Assembly: GCA_001466705.2 (NCBI GenBank)
Contig: LATX02000207.1
Location: 372,001-436,000 of the forward strand
From: Moniliophthora roreri
Taxonomy: Eukaryota > Basidiomycota > Agaricomycetes > Agaricales > Marasmiaceae
DNA: 64,000 nucleotides
Direction: 5' to 3'
Shown here piece after piece: positions 12,793 through 24,235 of the stretch (within the stretch, counting starts at the first letter, position 1; every line of letters begins with the position of its first letter). The position numbers were made by a program, and so were the translations under genes. Under the pieces are notes generated by a model. The model was given only the letters and a program-made list of their open reading frames with translations, ran no database searches and was not told the DNA's origin.

Positions 12793-13176
12793 AAGAAAGA
12801 AAGGGCGATAGCAAAGGAGAAGGCTGTGGAAGACAAAGCACAAAAGGCCGATGAGAAGGTAAGGAAATCTGATGAGAGGGCAAGGAAGGCTGCAGAGACA
12901 GGAGCACAGGAACAAGTGGTAGAGGGATCAGGCACCACTCAAAAACAGAAATCAAGACTGAACATTGGAGATGAAGGTCCCAAGGACTCAGGCTCTAGTT
13001 CCATGCTGTCAAGAATGGATGAAGTGAACACAAGAAAAGCAGACCAGCCTCCTACATTCTCAAATATACAAGCAGGACTGCCAGGCATACGTTCCAGACC
13101 TGTGAAGAAGGCAAGACTGGTCAGTATAGTGAATGTTTTCGGAAACTTGCTGCTGACCACTTCAAATCCAGGATGA
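12793..13176 (+). pseudogene. Charged C-terminal tail in frame after the transposase stop
   Basis: Directly after the in-frame TAG at 12790-12792 the same frame stays open for 127 codons. It encodes a Lys/Glu/Ala-rich helix-like tail (KKERAIAKEKAVEDKAQKA...), then a Ser/Pro-rich segment. Such a coiled, charged tail is plausible for the end of this transposase family, so TAG may be a decay mutation rather than the original stop. It could also be a separate remnant. Confidence 0.45.
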
Positions 13177-13485
13177 TATACCAATACCAATGGGTGAGGG
13201 CACACCACACACTGCATGATTATATTTACTGGGGGTATAGTACTGAATCGTGCTTTTTATATGCTCTAAATATAGACTTTTATATAAACTAAACTACTAT
13301 TTTCTTCAATTTTTGTTTCTGTTCCATCAATTGTTTTCTGAACTTGAGGAAAATTTTGTGTTCACAGTGACAGCACATCAGTGACAGATGTCACATGTCA
13401 CATAACACTTTAACTTTGACCACCACAAACTGTGCCACTCACCACATCTATTTCTTGATACTTTCCTTTTGCTTTTTCTGTTGCT

Positions 13486-15171
13486 ATGAGTCTTTTCTCT
13501 TCATTTGCTATGAGCCAGAACAGTGGTTCTGGTGCACAGAAATCTGCTAGTCGTGCACCAGATGCTCAAGCTGGCAACCCTTCACAGGTTTTTAGCACTC
13601 CAACCCATTCACTCTCAAGGCAAAATGCTGTCCACAATCTTAATGAGACACCTTTCTTTGGCACTGGGAGTTGCAGACCTAGGCCTCCAAGTCTGAGCTC
13701 TCTTGCCGTTTCCAACTCTCCTGCAATACAGAAGAGGTTGAAGTTGGCAGCCAATAAAATTTGTGAAGACAACGCACTCCCCATGGGTACACTGGACCCA
13801 TTTATTAATGTCTGTACAACTTCTTTTGTGTTGCAATATTACTGACTTGCTCTTTCCAGATGGATCTCAAGACCCATTTACTCACAGTTCAAGATCGGAT
13901 CCTTGGGAAGAAAGCCCAAGAACAGCATGCTGCTAACCAAGGACTGCTTATTAGCAAGGACTTTAATGTAATTTCTCTGCAAGATCCTCTGTATTCAATA
14001 CTGACTTGCCTTCACCCACAGACTAAAGTTGGTTCCAGGTCTTTGGCCTGTCTCTGCAGTGATGTCACCACCTATATCAAGAGAAATTCTGATGCTGTTA
14101 TTGTATGTGTCGTTCAATGCTCCATGCTGCTCTTGATCCAATTGAAACTCATTTTCTTCAGGAATTCTTGAGAACCAATCCGGCAATCTTTTTTGTGCCT
14201 GAATCAATGCAAGATAATCAACAGCTCTTCATTTAGCTGTCATTGAAAGTCAGAACTCACCTTTTGAATGCAAGATTGGCAATCAAGGGCAAAGTCAGTT
14301 CTTTATACTGCTAAAAAAAAACAGTACTCATATTCTTGAGCTATCTAGTTGGAAAAATCAATCAACCCACTGCCCACCAGCAGGAATAGCAAGCCGAAGC
14401 CTCAGTCCATTGATAAGCTTATGAAATTGATCGTCCCAGAAAATTTCAAGGTCACCAGTGACCACTGGGCTTGAGGTGCCTCTCTTGTATGTGGTTAACA
14501 CTGTATGTCACAGGTTGCTAATATTGTGGTTTCAGTGTTTGTGTCTTAGTAAATGGCAGAAGGTATACTCTAGTCCTCAAGAAGCCACTGCCTTGGCCAC
14601 CACCTCAGCCACTGCTTCTCTCCAACCACCATCTACCTCAAGTGGCTCTCAACAGAGTGCATTGCCATCTCTCAGTAATACAGATTTCACTTTGAATTGC
14701 AGTGTCTCCTCAGCTCGTGACAATAGTGGCAGTAGGTTTGAAGATGCCTCTGTTTCCAGTGGCAAGGTTTCAGATGCAAATTCAGTATCAAATGACCAAG
14801 TGGAGGATGATAATGCAAAGAAGGAGAGAGAAGAGCTCCAGAAGCTGTGTGAGACTTTCAACTCTAGCCAGTTCTATAACTTTGTTGATCATGAACTTAG
14901 AACTGCATGGGCTAAGGCACTAAACCATGCTGATGGTAACAGGGCACAGGCTACACAACTGCTTGAGTGGTAAGTATCTTTGTTTCTTATCATTTAGATA
15001 CTCATTAGAAGCTGCTAGATTCTTTATGAGTGTCCTCCAGGAGGACCTGAGAAAATATCCACCCCCTGCTGGTGTCAAGCTCAATATTACTCAGAGCGCC
15101 TCTAACCTGCCAAGCATGCCTGATTGGCAGAAGACTATTGCTGCCACTATGAGATACAAGGCCCCATAGAA
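13486..15171 (+). pseudogene. Multi-exon gene of unknown agaricomycete family, broken
   Basis: Exons 13486-13809, 13860-13967, 14022-14102 and 14162-14236 join in frame through introns with good GT...AG ends (for example 13810-13859 ending TTCCAG). They encode a Ser-rich N terminus, then MDLKTHLLTVQDRILGKKAQ and TYIKRNSDAVI-EFLRTNPAIF. A TAG at 14234-14236 stops it. Family-like reading resumes downstream (VRTHLLNARLAIKGK; IDKLMKLIVPENFKVTSDHWA) with further stops, then a long Ser/Thr-rich segment and a conserved-looking C-terminal part (YNFVDHELRTAWAKALNHADG; SLEAARFFMSVLQEDLRKYP) ending at 15171. Function unknown. It follows the transposase on the same strand with a 300-bp gap, so it may be an accessory gene of that transposon. 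Confidence 0.55.
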
Positions 15172-16055
15172 AGCCATTCTGCCTTCATCACCAGTATCTA
15201 TTCCCAAATACAATCTTTGCCACTGCTCCTATTTTGTCATCTTCATTCACTACTCATTGTTGTCGCTGTCACTGTGGTTGTTGGACATTGCTCTTATATC
15301 TTTACATTTCATACTTCGATTATGTTATCTCTCTCACCCTTATTCATCAGACTGTTCATTAGGACAATTTCTTTTCTTCATATGAATCCCAGCTGCTTGT
15401 TCTTGTCTCATTCTTGTCCCTTTCGCTCATTCTTGTCCCTTTCGCTCATTCTTGTCCCCTTCACTTGTTCTTGTCCCTATCATTTGTTCCCTGCTGCTCG
15501 TTCTTGTCCCTATTATTCATTCCCCACTGCTAATTCTCGCTCTACTGTCCATTCTCATACCCATTGCTCATTCTTGTTCTTGTTCTCATATTGCACTATT
15601 ACACTACAGCTAGCTATTCTATTTCTCATCTACATAGGCAATACAGTGAACAATTGTGTTTCAACTGATGCATCAGACATGAATGAGAAGTATAGTATTG
15701 TATATAAACACATGAGTGGAAATTGATCAAGCCCTGCAGTTGTGCAGTAGCTGGACAGTATGTGTCCACCCAAAGGACATTACTGCCAAGTGCAGTGTAC
15801 ATTGTAACTGTATGTGAGTGGTATGTAAAACAAAGTCCATGGTCTGTCCGAGGTCTGTATGCCAGCTGTACAGCACTGTTGATGGGGGCATATGACAGAT
15901 CCTGCTGTCACATGGGAACTAGCTATGCCAGGTAAGTAGACCAGCCAAACTTAAGGACTTGGTCCAGAGTGCTGTCAGTGACCCATACATCAGCTGGCCT
16001 TCCAAATTAAGTTTCTGCACATACAGATCACATCAATTGTCAGGTTGGTAGTGTA
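15171..16055. repeat. Non-coding stretch with degenerate tandem repeats (about 15400-15600)
   Basis: From about 15400 to 15600 a unit like TCATTCTTGTCCCTTTCGC recurs imperfectly seven or more times with period near 18-20 bp. This looks like minisatellite slippage. The units vary and there are no regular spacers. The rest of the stretch to 16055 shows no gene. Confidence 0.6.
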
Positions 16056-16563
16056 TACACCAAACATATGATGCACTTGCCCCACAACACCCATGTGTTT
16101 TTTGGCGGAGCATTTGGTGTAGCCTTACTTGCAGTACAACAGTCTGTCATCTCTTTTAGGCCTGCTAGAAGTCAGATTTGTGGTTTGTGAGATAGTATCA
16201 AATGCTCTGAGGGAATGCTTTTGCACACAGTGCCTGGACACACCAGTGTGGGACTCGCTGGTTCTGGCCAATTTCCATCACTCACCTTTCACTTACCTTC
16301 CTATCAGCTGAATACCCACTAAAACCTCAGACACCCATGTATTCCTCTCCTCAAAGTCTACCCCTTCAACCTGCTAACCATAGACTGACTGACATGAAGC
16401 TTCCTTGCAACATTCTGCTGTTTTTTGTGAAGCAAGAGAAAAAATGAGTTGTTTCACAGCTAGAGAGTAATATTTGTAAACCATAGTGTATATTGCAGTC
16501 AAACAAGCAAGAAGTCACACATGTGAGTATTGTGGAGCAAGTGTGTCATATGTTTGGTGTATA
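16056..16563. mobile_element. 508-bp unit bounded by 45-bp inverted repeats (MITE-like)
   Basis: The left arm 16056-16100 is the reverse complement of the right arm 16517-16563 with about 85% identity; both contain the palindromic core around CCAAACATATG. The interior of about 416 bp has no coding capacity I recognise. This is the layout of a miniature inverted-repeat transposable element. I could not find a clean target-site duplication, so an inverted pair of unrelated repeats remains possible. Confidence 0.5.
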
Positions 16564-16959
16564 AGCAGCCATCAAAAGCTGGAGTCTATGAAAAATATGC
16601 TAGAGTTTTATAGTTTGCTGTAATTTACCATGTGCTGACTCACTGAGAAGGATTCATGACCACATCTATATTCCTTTAAGCCCTATTTCTTTGTTGGCCC
16701 AAATACTCTGCATTGGCAGGATGACATCACCCAGCATTTCCAGCCTTTTTGTGGCCTTTTGTGGCCTTTTGGGCTGAAATGCTGAAGATCCAACAGCAGA
16801 ACACACACACAAATTTTGAGCAATTGTATAGGTCAAAAGAGACAAAACACCAGATAAAATTGGTCCAAGAGCCATACAGGGACAATGGCTAGGCCCTGAT
16901 ATAGAATCAAATGGATACTGAATATATTAGCTACAAACCAACAGCATCACCACAGAATG
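16564..16959. other. No gene seen
   Basis: Roughly 400 bp between the inverted-repeat unit and Cop-F. A short direct repetition of TTTTTGTGGCC/TTTTGTGGCC lies near 16745-16775. Nothing else is recognised. Confidence 0.4.
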
Positions 16960-18152
16960 GAACATAGCCTTCTCTGAACAGCAGATTGCTATTGGTGAAA
17001 GGGAGTACAATGCAGATTTCCACCTAGACAAATCAGTCACTGACATCAATCAACAACCATCCTCAAACAAACCAGACATCACCCCTACAACAACCAACAT
17101 CACCCCTGCAGAAGATGTAACAACCAAAACATTCCAACCCATTGACCCCAACATAGTAACAGGCAAATGAACTTGACAACCTGCACACAAGATACAACAA
17201 ATTCACACTGGAGAAGGAGAAGGATCAAAAGAAACAAGACACATCATCAGAAATCTCACCACTGCTCTAGCAAAAGTCATAGCAGAAGCAGAAGGATATG
17301 ACCCTCTTTCACACCAAGAAGCACTAAACAGACCAGAAGCTGCAAAATGGAAAGCAGCAATAGAAGAAGAAATAAAAAGATTAAATGACAGAAATGCATA
17401 CACTCTAGGACAACCTCCAGAAGACACCAACATACTTACTTTCAAATGGGTATTTAGAACCAAAAAGGACAAATATGGCAACATAACTAGACACAGAGCT
17501 CACCTAGTCATTAGAGGATTCAACCAAGTCCCAGGAGTTGATTACTTCCCTGATGACACTCTTTGCATCAGTCACAAAATTCACATCCATCAGATCCATA
17601 CTCACCATTGCTGCTCACCACAACATGAAAATACACCAAATAGATGTCAAATCAGCATACCTATACAGAGCACTGGACGAAGAGGAGAAAATATATATCA
17701 GACTCCCACCCGAAATAAACATAGGAGGAAAAGAAGGACAGGTCATGATATTAAAAGTGGCAATTTACAGTTTAAAACAAGCAGGACAACACTGGTACCT
17801 AACACTGGTATCATGGTTAAAGAAATGTGGACTTACCAGATCCAAATATGACCACACAGTATTTTATTCAAAATCCCCTTTCATCATCCTTTTTACTTAT
17901 GTTGATGATATCACCATCATTGCAGAAACAGACCAAAACATAACCCAGATAAAAGAGCAGATCAAGTCCCAAATGAAGATTACTAACAGAGGACAACTAC
18001 ACTGGTTACTCAGAATCGAAGTTCAACAAGGAAACCAATTCATTTGATTATGACAAACATTGTACATCAAAGCCATATTAAAGAGATATAGAATGGACAA
18101 CCTAAAACCCATTTCCACCCCATTTGATCCTGCCACCAAACTCACTTCCAAA
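16960..18152 (+). pseudogene. Cop-F: Ty1/copia linker and reverse transcriptase remnant
   Basis: A plus-strand copia polyprotein fragment of a family different from Cop-D. It reads a Pro/Thr/Asn-rich linker (to a TGA near 17170) and then the pre-RT segment ALNRPEAAKWKAAIEEE...FKWVFRTKKDKYGNI. After a frame change around 17550 come the RT core KIHQIDVKSAYLY and the catalytic LFTYVDDITIIAE (about 17892-17930). The canonical YVDD is kept. It stops at 18047, with homologous coding in frame to about 18152, where LTR1 of the Cop-D array begins. Gag, protease and integrase are absent, as is everything after RT. Confidence 0.85.
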
Positions 18153-18782
18153 TGTCGAAGGAGTGTGAGGCAAGAGGACGTCGAGCATAGCTCTTAGTCA
18201 TTGCCAGCAGCGTAGCAGCGCAGTGGTGTAATGTGTCTTCGACTCACATTGTTATATGGAGTGGTCTCTATATATGACTTGCTTGTTGCTTGTGACGATA
18301 TGTAGAAGAGAGTAGATTCTCAAGGTACTTGAGAGTACAAGAGGGAGATCTGAGGAACTGAGCCTCATACAGGTGTTCTTATATACTGTTCTAGTATTTA
18401 CTACTGTGGACACCTAATCCTAATAGATCTATATCTATCTACAGTGAACAATAAGTATCTAACTATAGATCTTATTGTTCTGTATGACTCAGACAATAAG
18501 CTGCTGCATCCATAGTCTGAGTCTACCAGATATAGGCAGTACTCTAAAAGGCAGTCTCTGCACTTGGGCAGTCTGTGGTGCAGCACAATAGAGGTCTAAT
18601 AATAGCTATCTTATTGTTCTAAGTATAGCTTCTCTATTGTTCTTCTGGTTGACTTGAACTGAGTCAAACTGCTTCTAGGATCTTGAGATCTACAGACGCA
18701 GATATGTGTTTACGATTGTGTGACAGTCATGTGATGACTTCTCACGTGATAATCCTGTGATGATTTCCACATCGTTTCAACA
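18153..18782 (-). repeat. LTR1 of the Cop-D array (3' LTR of D1)
   Basis: A 630-bp LTR reading TGTCGAAG...TTTCAACA on the plus strand, so TGTTGAAA...CTTCGACA in element orientation. It is followed at 18783 by the purine-rich tract of the minus-strand element (TGCCCCCATAT on the plus strand). It is homologous to 34314-34920 and 44164-44802 with scattered, mostly C/T and G/A, differences. The flank to its left is Cop-F. Confidence 0.9.
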
Positions 18783-18850
18783 TGCCCCCATATCTGTGAC
18801 TGTATGTCAAAAGATATTGTCTAAGCATCAAAGGTGATGCCCAACTTTGC

Positions 18851-20230
18851 TCATAGGTATTCGAAAGTGGGATAGGCAAGGTTTTTTGTAAATATGTCAG
18901 CTATTTGGTCCTTTGTAGGAACATATCTGACATCTATCTCTCGGTGTTCTGTACATTCCCATATGTGGTGATAATGCATGTCAATGTGTTTTGATCGTTG
19001 CATTGTGACATCATTGTCTGTGAGGAATATGGATCCTTGGTTGTCAAGGAGTAAAGGGAATTGATCAAGATTATAACCTATTTCTGAGAAAAGGTTCTTG
19101 ATGCACCAAATTTTGTGAGCACAGTCTGAGGCTGCCATGTATTCCGCTTCAGTTGAGGATAAAGCTAAGGTTTTTTGTTTCATAGAAACCCAGCTAACAG
19201 GTCCTTCAGCAAACTGAACGATATATCCTGCTTGCGATTTTCGCTTCCTTGTTGGATCTGAAGCCCATTCTGCATCTGAATATGCAATGAACCCTTTAGT
19301 GGTATTTCCTCTATAAACAATAGAGTATCAGCAAGTTCCAAGCAAGTATTTCATAATGTATAGTGCTCGATTCAAATGTTCTTTAGATGGATTCGAAGAA
19401 AACCGTAATATTTTGATTACTGCAAAGCTAATATCGGGCCTTGTGCCTAAGCACAAATAAAGTCGTGATCCGATCACTGATTGGAATTTGGCTTTGATGT
19501 CTGGATCTGGATCCGAGCTGTTATCTTTGGGTTTATACCCAGTAGGTAATGGTGTTCATGCAGTCTTGGTGTTGATAATTCCAAATTGCCGGAGAATTTT
19601 CTCCAGATAATCACATTGATTGATGGAAATTGTTTTTCGTTTTCGATCTCTGATGATTCTCATGCAAAGGAATTCAGTTGGTTTGCCTAAATCTCTGCAT
19701 TCCCATATGGCCATAAATTCGCTCTTCTTCTTTCATAGTAATGTACGATTTGAGCCCATGAATAATGCATTGTCAACGTATATGATGACTAGGATGATGT
19801 CGTTTCCTTGTATGTATACGTAAACACCAGAATCTGAAGAACATTGTGTGAATCCGAGTTTCTTCATAGATTGTTTGCAAGCTTTCCACCAGGAACATGA
19901 TGCCTGTTTCAAGCCGTACAAAGCATGGTGTAATCGCCAAACTTTAGTTTTGTCCTTTACGAAGCCTTTGGGTTGTTCCATGTAAATTTCTTTCTCTAAT
20001 TCGCCATATAGAAATGCTGTTTTCACATCCAGCGCTTCTATATCCCAATCTTCAATAGCTGCTAGGGTGAGTAGTAGTCTGATGGTGTTATACCGGACTA
20101 CAGGAGAGAAGACTTCATTATAATCTATTCCTTCAATTTGCGAAAAGCCTTTCACAACAAGTCTAGCCTTTTGCGACTGTTAGACTTGACATCAAAAACC
20201 CATCTGGATTTGATGGTTTTCTGACCGTAA
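18851..20230 (-). pseudogene. Cop-D1 reverse transcriptase and RNase H, broken
   Basis: Minus-strand copia RT-RNase H. RNase H shows STEAEYMAASD and the ADIFTK end; RT shows VKGFSQIEGIDYNEVFSPV, ALDVKTAFLYGELE, YGLKQA and IYVDNALFMG. The catalytic YVDD is YVDN. Several stops separate the pieces (near 19183, 19330, 20155). The protein would copy element RNA into cDNA in virus-like particles; this copy cannot. Cop-D2 at 34989-36400 is its sister and is better preserved in RNase H. Confidence 0.9.
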
Positions 20231-20256
20231 GGTAGAGGTACTTCTTCAAAAACATG

Positions 20257-21620
20257 TCACTGTTGTAATGAAGAGAGATGTTCTTTGCATGCTTTCAACC
20301 ATTCTACTTGTTCATCCTCAGAACGAGTTAGAATATCTTTATAAGTCCATTCTCGGACGTTATCAAAATTTGCGGTGCAAGCGAGAATTGAATCTAGTTG
20401 ATGCCAAACTCCCCCTTTCTGTTCAACATGTGTAAGAAAATAGAATGGATCGTCCACAAGATTTTCAAATGTTTGAGCAGAAACTGAGACAGATTCAGTG
20501 GGAGTGTCGGTAGCTCTGCCATAAGAGCATGTATTTTGTTGAATTTCAACTGGATTACGAGTACCAAACGTGTTTCCATACCGATTTGGAACGTGAGAAG
20601 GTCGCGTTGAGCACCGGAGTTCAATCTGCTGATGTGGCGCAGGTGCTGGAATTGGTACGTTATCAACTGATGGTTGATCATCAAGATCTCCATGATTAAG
20701 ATCAGGTGCTGCAGGATGATCTTCAGGTTTGTCCTCTGGATTGGGTAAGTGATTGGCATCCCAATCAGTAATGAAGTGGTCGGTATCATGTTGTAAGGAA
20801 GATGGTAAAGGTATGTTTATGGCACGTTTAATAAGTGATGATTCAATTGATGAGTTTTTGCACTTTGGAAAATCACTTTCGTCGAAAATGGCTGTAGATG
20901 AAGTGAAAGTTCTGCCTGTGTTCCTTATGAAGAGGTAAGCCTTGGAGCCAGGTGTGTATCCGATAAAGATCATTTTCTCCGTTTTAGGCGCTAGTTTGTG
21001 TGCTTGGAGTTCTTTATCAAGGTATACATAAGCAGTGCATTCTGGAGTTCAAAAATAAGAAACATCCAGTTTCTTTCCATCAAGGATTTCAGTAGGTGTT
21101 TTCCATAACAAGCATCGGTTAGGAGTTCTATTATAGACATGAACAGCAATTTGGAACATATAAGTCCACCAGGCAGTAGGAAGACATGCTTTGAAACGGA
21201 ATTTTTCTGATTTCTCACGAATAACACCGTTAAAGTGCTCAATTCTACCAGCCTGTTGATGTTCATGTGGAGCAGAATACTGTATTCGTATTCCAGAATC
21301 CTTAAGATACCCCTGGAATAAGGTCCCAAAGAATTCTCCCCCATGATCAATACGCAGTGTTTTAATAAGCTTCCCAGTTTGTTTTTCGATTTGAGTTCGG
21401 AATATTTTGAAGGAAGCCAATGTTTCAAGTTGTGTTTTTGATTTTTGTAAAGTAGTCCAGCCAAAGCTGGAGTGGTCATCAATGATTGTTAATGCATATT
21501 TGTATTTTTCTGGGTATGAAACCACAGGGAATTCCACTAAATCCATATGGATTAGTTCTAGAACTTCTGATGCTCATTTTGAGGAGTTTGGGTACGACCG
21601 TTGCTTTACACCCCCATAAG
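20257..21620 (-). pseudogene. Cop-D1 integrase and linker, broken
   Basis: The integrase core reads IIDDHSSFGWT, LRIDHGGEFFG and QQAGRIEHFNG, giving the expected D, D and E positions of the DDE enzyme that inserts cDNA. It is followed by the C-terminal region (GYTPGSKAYLF) and a Pro-rich linker before RT. A frameshift near 21050 splits it in two (21546-21049 and 20973-20257). The sister copy is at 36402-37700. Confidence 0.85.
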
Positions 21621-22380
21621 CACATCCAGTGCAAGGGTGTTCAAACTTCAACAATTCTCTCATGGAAAAACCTTGGCAGGCATCGTGACATTTCTTGAGT
21701 ACTAGCTCAGGAATATGTCCAAAACAATTATGTGCAATAATAGAATCCACTGTTTTAATAGTGGCAGCGGAAGCAAGAGACTGAAGAACATTGAGATGCT
21801 CAATGTGTGTCTCAAGGTATGTGAACTTGTACTTATCCTGTCCAGAGAATAAAGACAGGAGCAAGTCCCCATTCTTCCATCAAATTGAGGTTTCCGGGTG
21901 AGAATATATGATATCACAACCTCTCATTGTGAATTTATTCCCGGCTAGTAATCAGAATGTGGATTTTGGATGATAGAATACCGGAGACAATTTGACTTGA
22001 TGAATATCCTTATTGGAGTTTTGGTGTGAGATAATAACGGTTCCAGCTTTGGTGATAGTATCACCACTGTTAACCTCTTGAATATGTATAGGGTTTATCT
22101 CATGTAACTCAGAAAAATCTCCAATAAATAGACTTATGTGGTTGGTCGCAGCAGAATCAAGAACCCAATAGGCAGAGTTCGATTTCAAACTATTATTACT
22201 AGTACAATCAACTGTAGTACAGAACGTATTGGTTGCACAGACATTGACAACACAATCTTCAATATTTTTAAGAAAAATATCGGTATAAGAATTGTTCTGT
22301 TCAGTATGATTAGTACTTAGAGGAATAATAGGGCCTTGACCATACCAATCATAATCGTCCACCTCGTTATGTTTATAATT
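21574..22380 (-). pseudogene. Cop-D1 protease and GAG-pre-integrase domain, broken
   Basis: The aspartic protease motif is WVLDSAATNHIS (DSA in place of the usual DSG), in the frame 22362-21952. The zinc-binding pre-integrase segment has H-x3-H then HPCTGCAYGG. A stop derived from CGA lies at about 21879; D2 keeps CGA at 38018. Positions 21831-21863 form a 33-bp block that is the non-reversed complement of the corresponding block in D2. Both versions leave an open frame but encode different peptides. Confidence 0.85.
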
Positions 22381-22401
22381 GTAACAGTTTTCTTCTTCCC
22401 A

Positions 22402-24230
22402 TCATGCAATTTCAGGAGGAGGAGTTGGAGTGACAAGAGGATTGTAGAATGAGCTAATCCGATTTTCGTTACCTGTTACAAAGGTAACATTGTGTGGAGC
22501 ATCATTCGGGTCCTCAGAGCGTCGAAGGACAAATTGTTTGTCTGAGTGTTTCAACTCAACTGGTATTTCTCCTGTTTGAAAGGTTGGCACGATTGTATAT
22601 TCTGGATTTGAGTTATGAATGATAGCGCCTGTAATGTTGGATGACCCTTGTGGTGGTGGAACATGAAGTGGTTCTGGTGAAGTGGTAACTGGTACCATTG
22701 GTGGACCATCTACCCAACTTGCCATTTGTGACCAAGTTTCAAGACGAGTCAGGGAACATGCTGACTCAGGGCGATGCATTCCATGCCATCCACAAGCTTG
22801 AAGGTCAGTCCATGGTGTAGGGGCCATGTTTGGCCATGTTGGTTCTGTCTGAGACAGACCAGTGCTATTTTCCGGAGTTTCGGGTGAAGGCAAAGTGGAT
22901 CCTGAAGGACCCGGGTTTTCAAAAAATTCATTAGACCTTGGTCTAATAGCAGTATTGATCACAGATTGATCGACGATGTCTTTACACTCCTTTAGGAATG
23001 TAGAGTCCGGATCAGTCTCCATAATGGAGCGTCCAGAGATCTCACTAAAGAATTTTTGAGCCTCTTCACTTACCGGTTCAACATCAGAACAGTCAGTTTC
23101 AGAATGAGTAGTATTATGCCAGGAGCAGAAAGCTCTCGAGGTGCTGCTCTCACCCATTTTTCCCTTTTTAGGTGAAGGTGCATTTGTGATGGGGCTGGCA
23201 TAATAACCATCATCATTCTCGACTTGTTCTTCGATTCTTTTTCTCTTTTCAGCACGTTGCATCCTTACTACAGATCTTGGAGTGACGTTTGGTGGAAGAG
23301 CATTTCGTCTCTTTGTAATACGTCCAGAGCATACTTTTGCTCGCCAAGAGGTGAAGTGAGGTTTAGTATCCTGTCGCCTTTGTGCAGCTCCTGGATAAAA
23401 ATACCTGATAGGTTTGCCTTTCTTAATGATGTCAATATTTGCATTAAGAACAGGCCATTTCTTTAATTCACCAGGTTTTAGTCCAGTTTGATCTATGGTA
23501 ATTCAAAAAGATTTTGTAGGGAAATCTTCGAAATGTGGAATGTGCACTAGAGCAGTATGACAGGGATTTTGACTTTCACTTTCTTCTGCCTATACATCAA
23601 GAGTGTGTGATTCCTTGCAAGTGGTGCAGTATAGAGCTCGCAAATCCAGAAAAGGTTTCACTGGTTCAGGAAGCTTGGTGTAAAATTCGGGAATTCTGTC
23701 TTTGTAGACGATGGTGAGGTCAACTGGATTTCCTATAATAGGAAGCGGTACCAGTATTTCATCACTGTTGTTAACTACTGTTTGGCCTAAATAATAAAGG
23801 CCTTGGCCATGATATTCGCCTTGACAAAGATGGTTGGAGCATATTGGGCAGGTAGAGAGGCATTTAGCTTCTGGGTGACGATGCAGCTCCATGAGGATGA
23901 GTTCATTGGTCATGAAAGGTTCATCAATGCCCAAGATGTGAAGCAATGCATCAATTGGTTGAGGAATCTTGTTAAAGAGATATTCCAGTGGAGTGCAATA
24001 TGTCCAGTATCTAGCACCATCTGATTTTTCCCATAATACTGCGTAAACACCCATGCCTAGGTGTTGTGACCATGGTTCAATTTTGTGCTTGCACAGTTCA
24101 CATTGGTTTGAGCACAAAGCAAAGATGCTTTGATGAGGTTGTAGATGACCATAAACCATAGGTTTGCAAACAGCTAGGTACATTATTTCAAAGTAAGTTT
24201 GAATGCATGGTTCGTCCAATAATCCTTCTT
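22402..24230 (-). pseudogene. Cop-D1 Cys-rich region between gag and protease
   Basis: This roughly 600-residue region is not part of a standard copia polyprotein. It contains paired-Cys segments ALCSNQCELCKHK, CPICSNHLCQGEYH and YCTTCKESH (frame 24219-23590), and a compact CSWHNTTHSETDC (C-X2-H-X3-H-X4-C) knuckle in the frame 23262-22402, followed by a long Pro/Ser-rich stretch. Stops near 23590, 23510 and 22402 interrupt one originally continuous frame. The upstream end is cut at 24231-24235 by Gyp-A. Nucleic-acid binding is a reasonable inference for the knuckle; the role of the other clusters is unknown. Confidence 0.75.
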
Positions 24231-24235
24231 GTCTA
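24231..24235. repeat. Left target-site duplication of Gyp-A (GTCTA)
   Basis: GTCTA precedes the 5' LTR and recurs at 31826-31830 right after the 3' LTR. Joining the two sides rebuilds the Cop-D1 sequence found uninterrupted at 41540-41550 in Cop-D2. Confidence 0.97.

Noticed and set aside
15400..15600. Regular-looking repeats as a CRISPR-type array
   Set aside because: The unit is degenerate, there are no unique spacers of constant length, and the genome is eukaryotic.
15124..15726. 200-codon open frame across the minisatellite
   Set aside because: Its peptide is produced by the repeat (Ser/Leu/Phe-rich low complexity) and overlaps the end of the broken gene in another frame.
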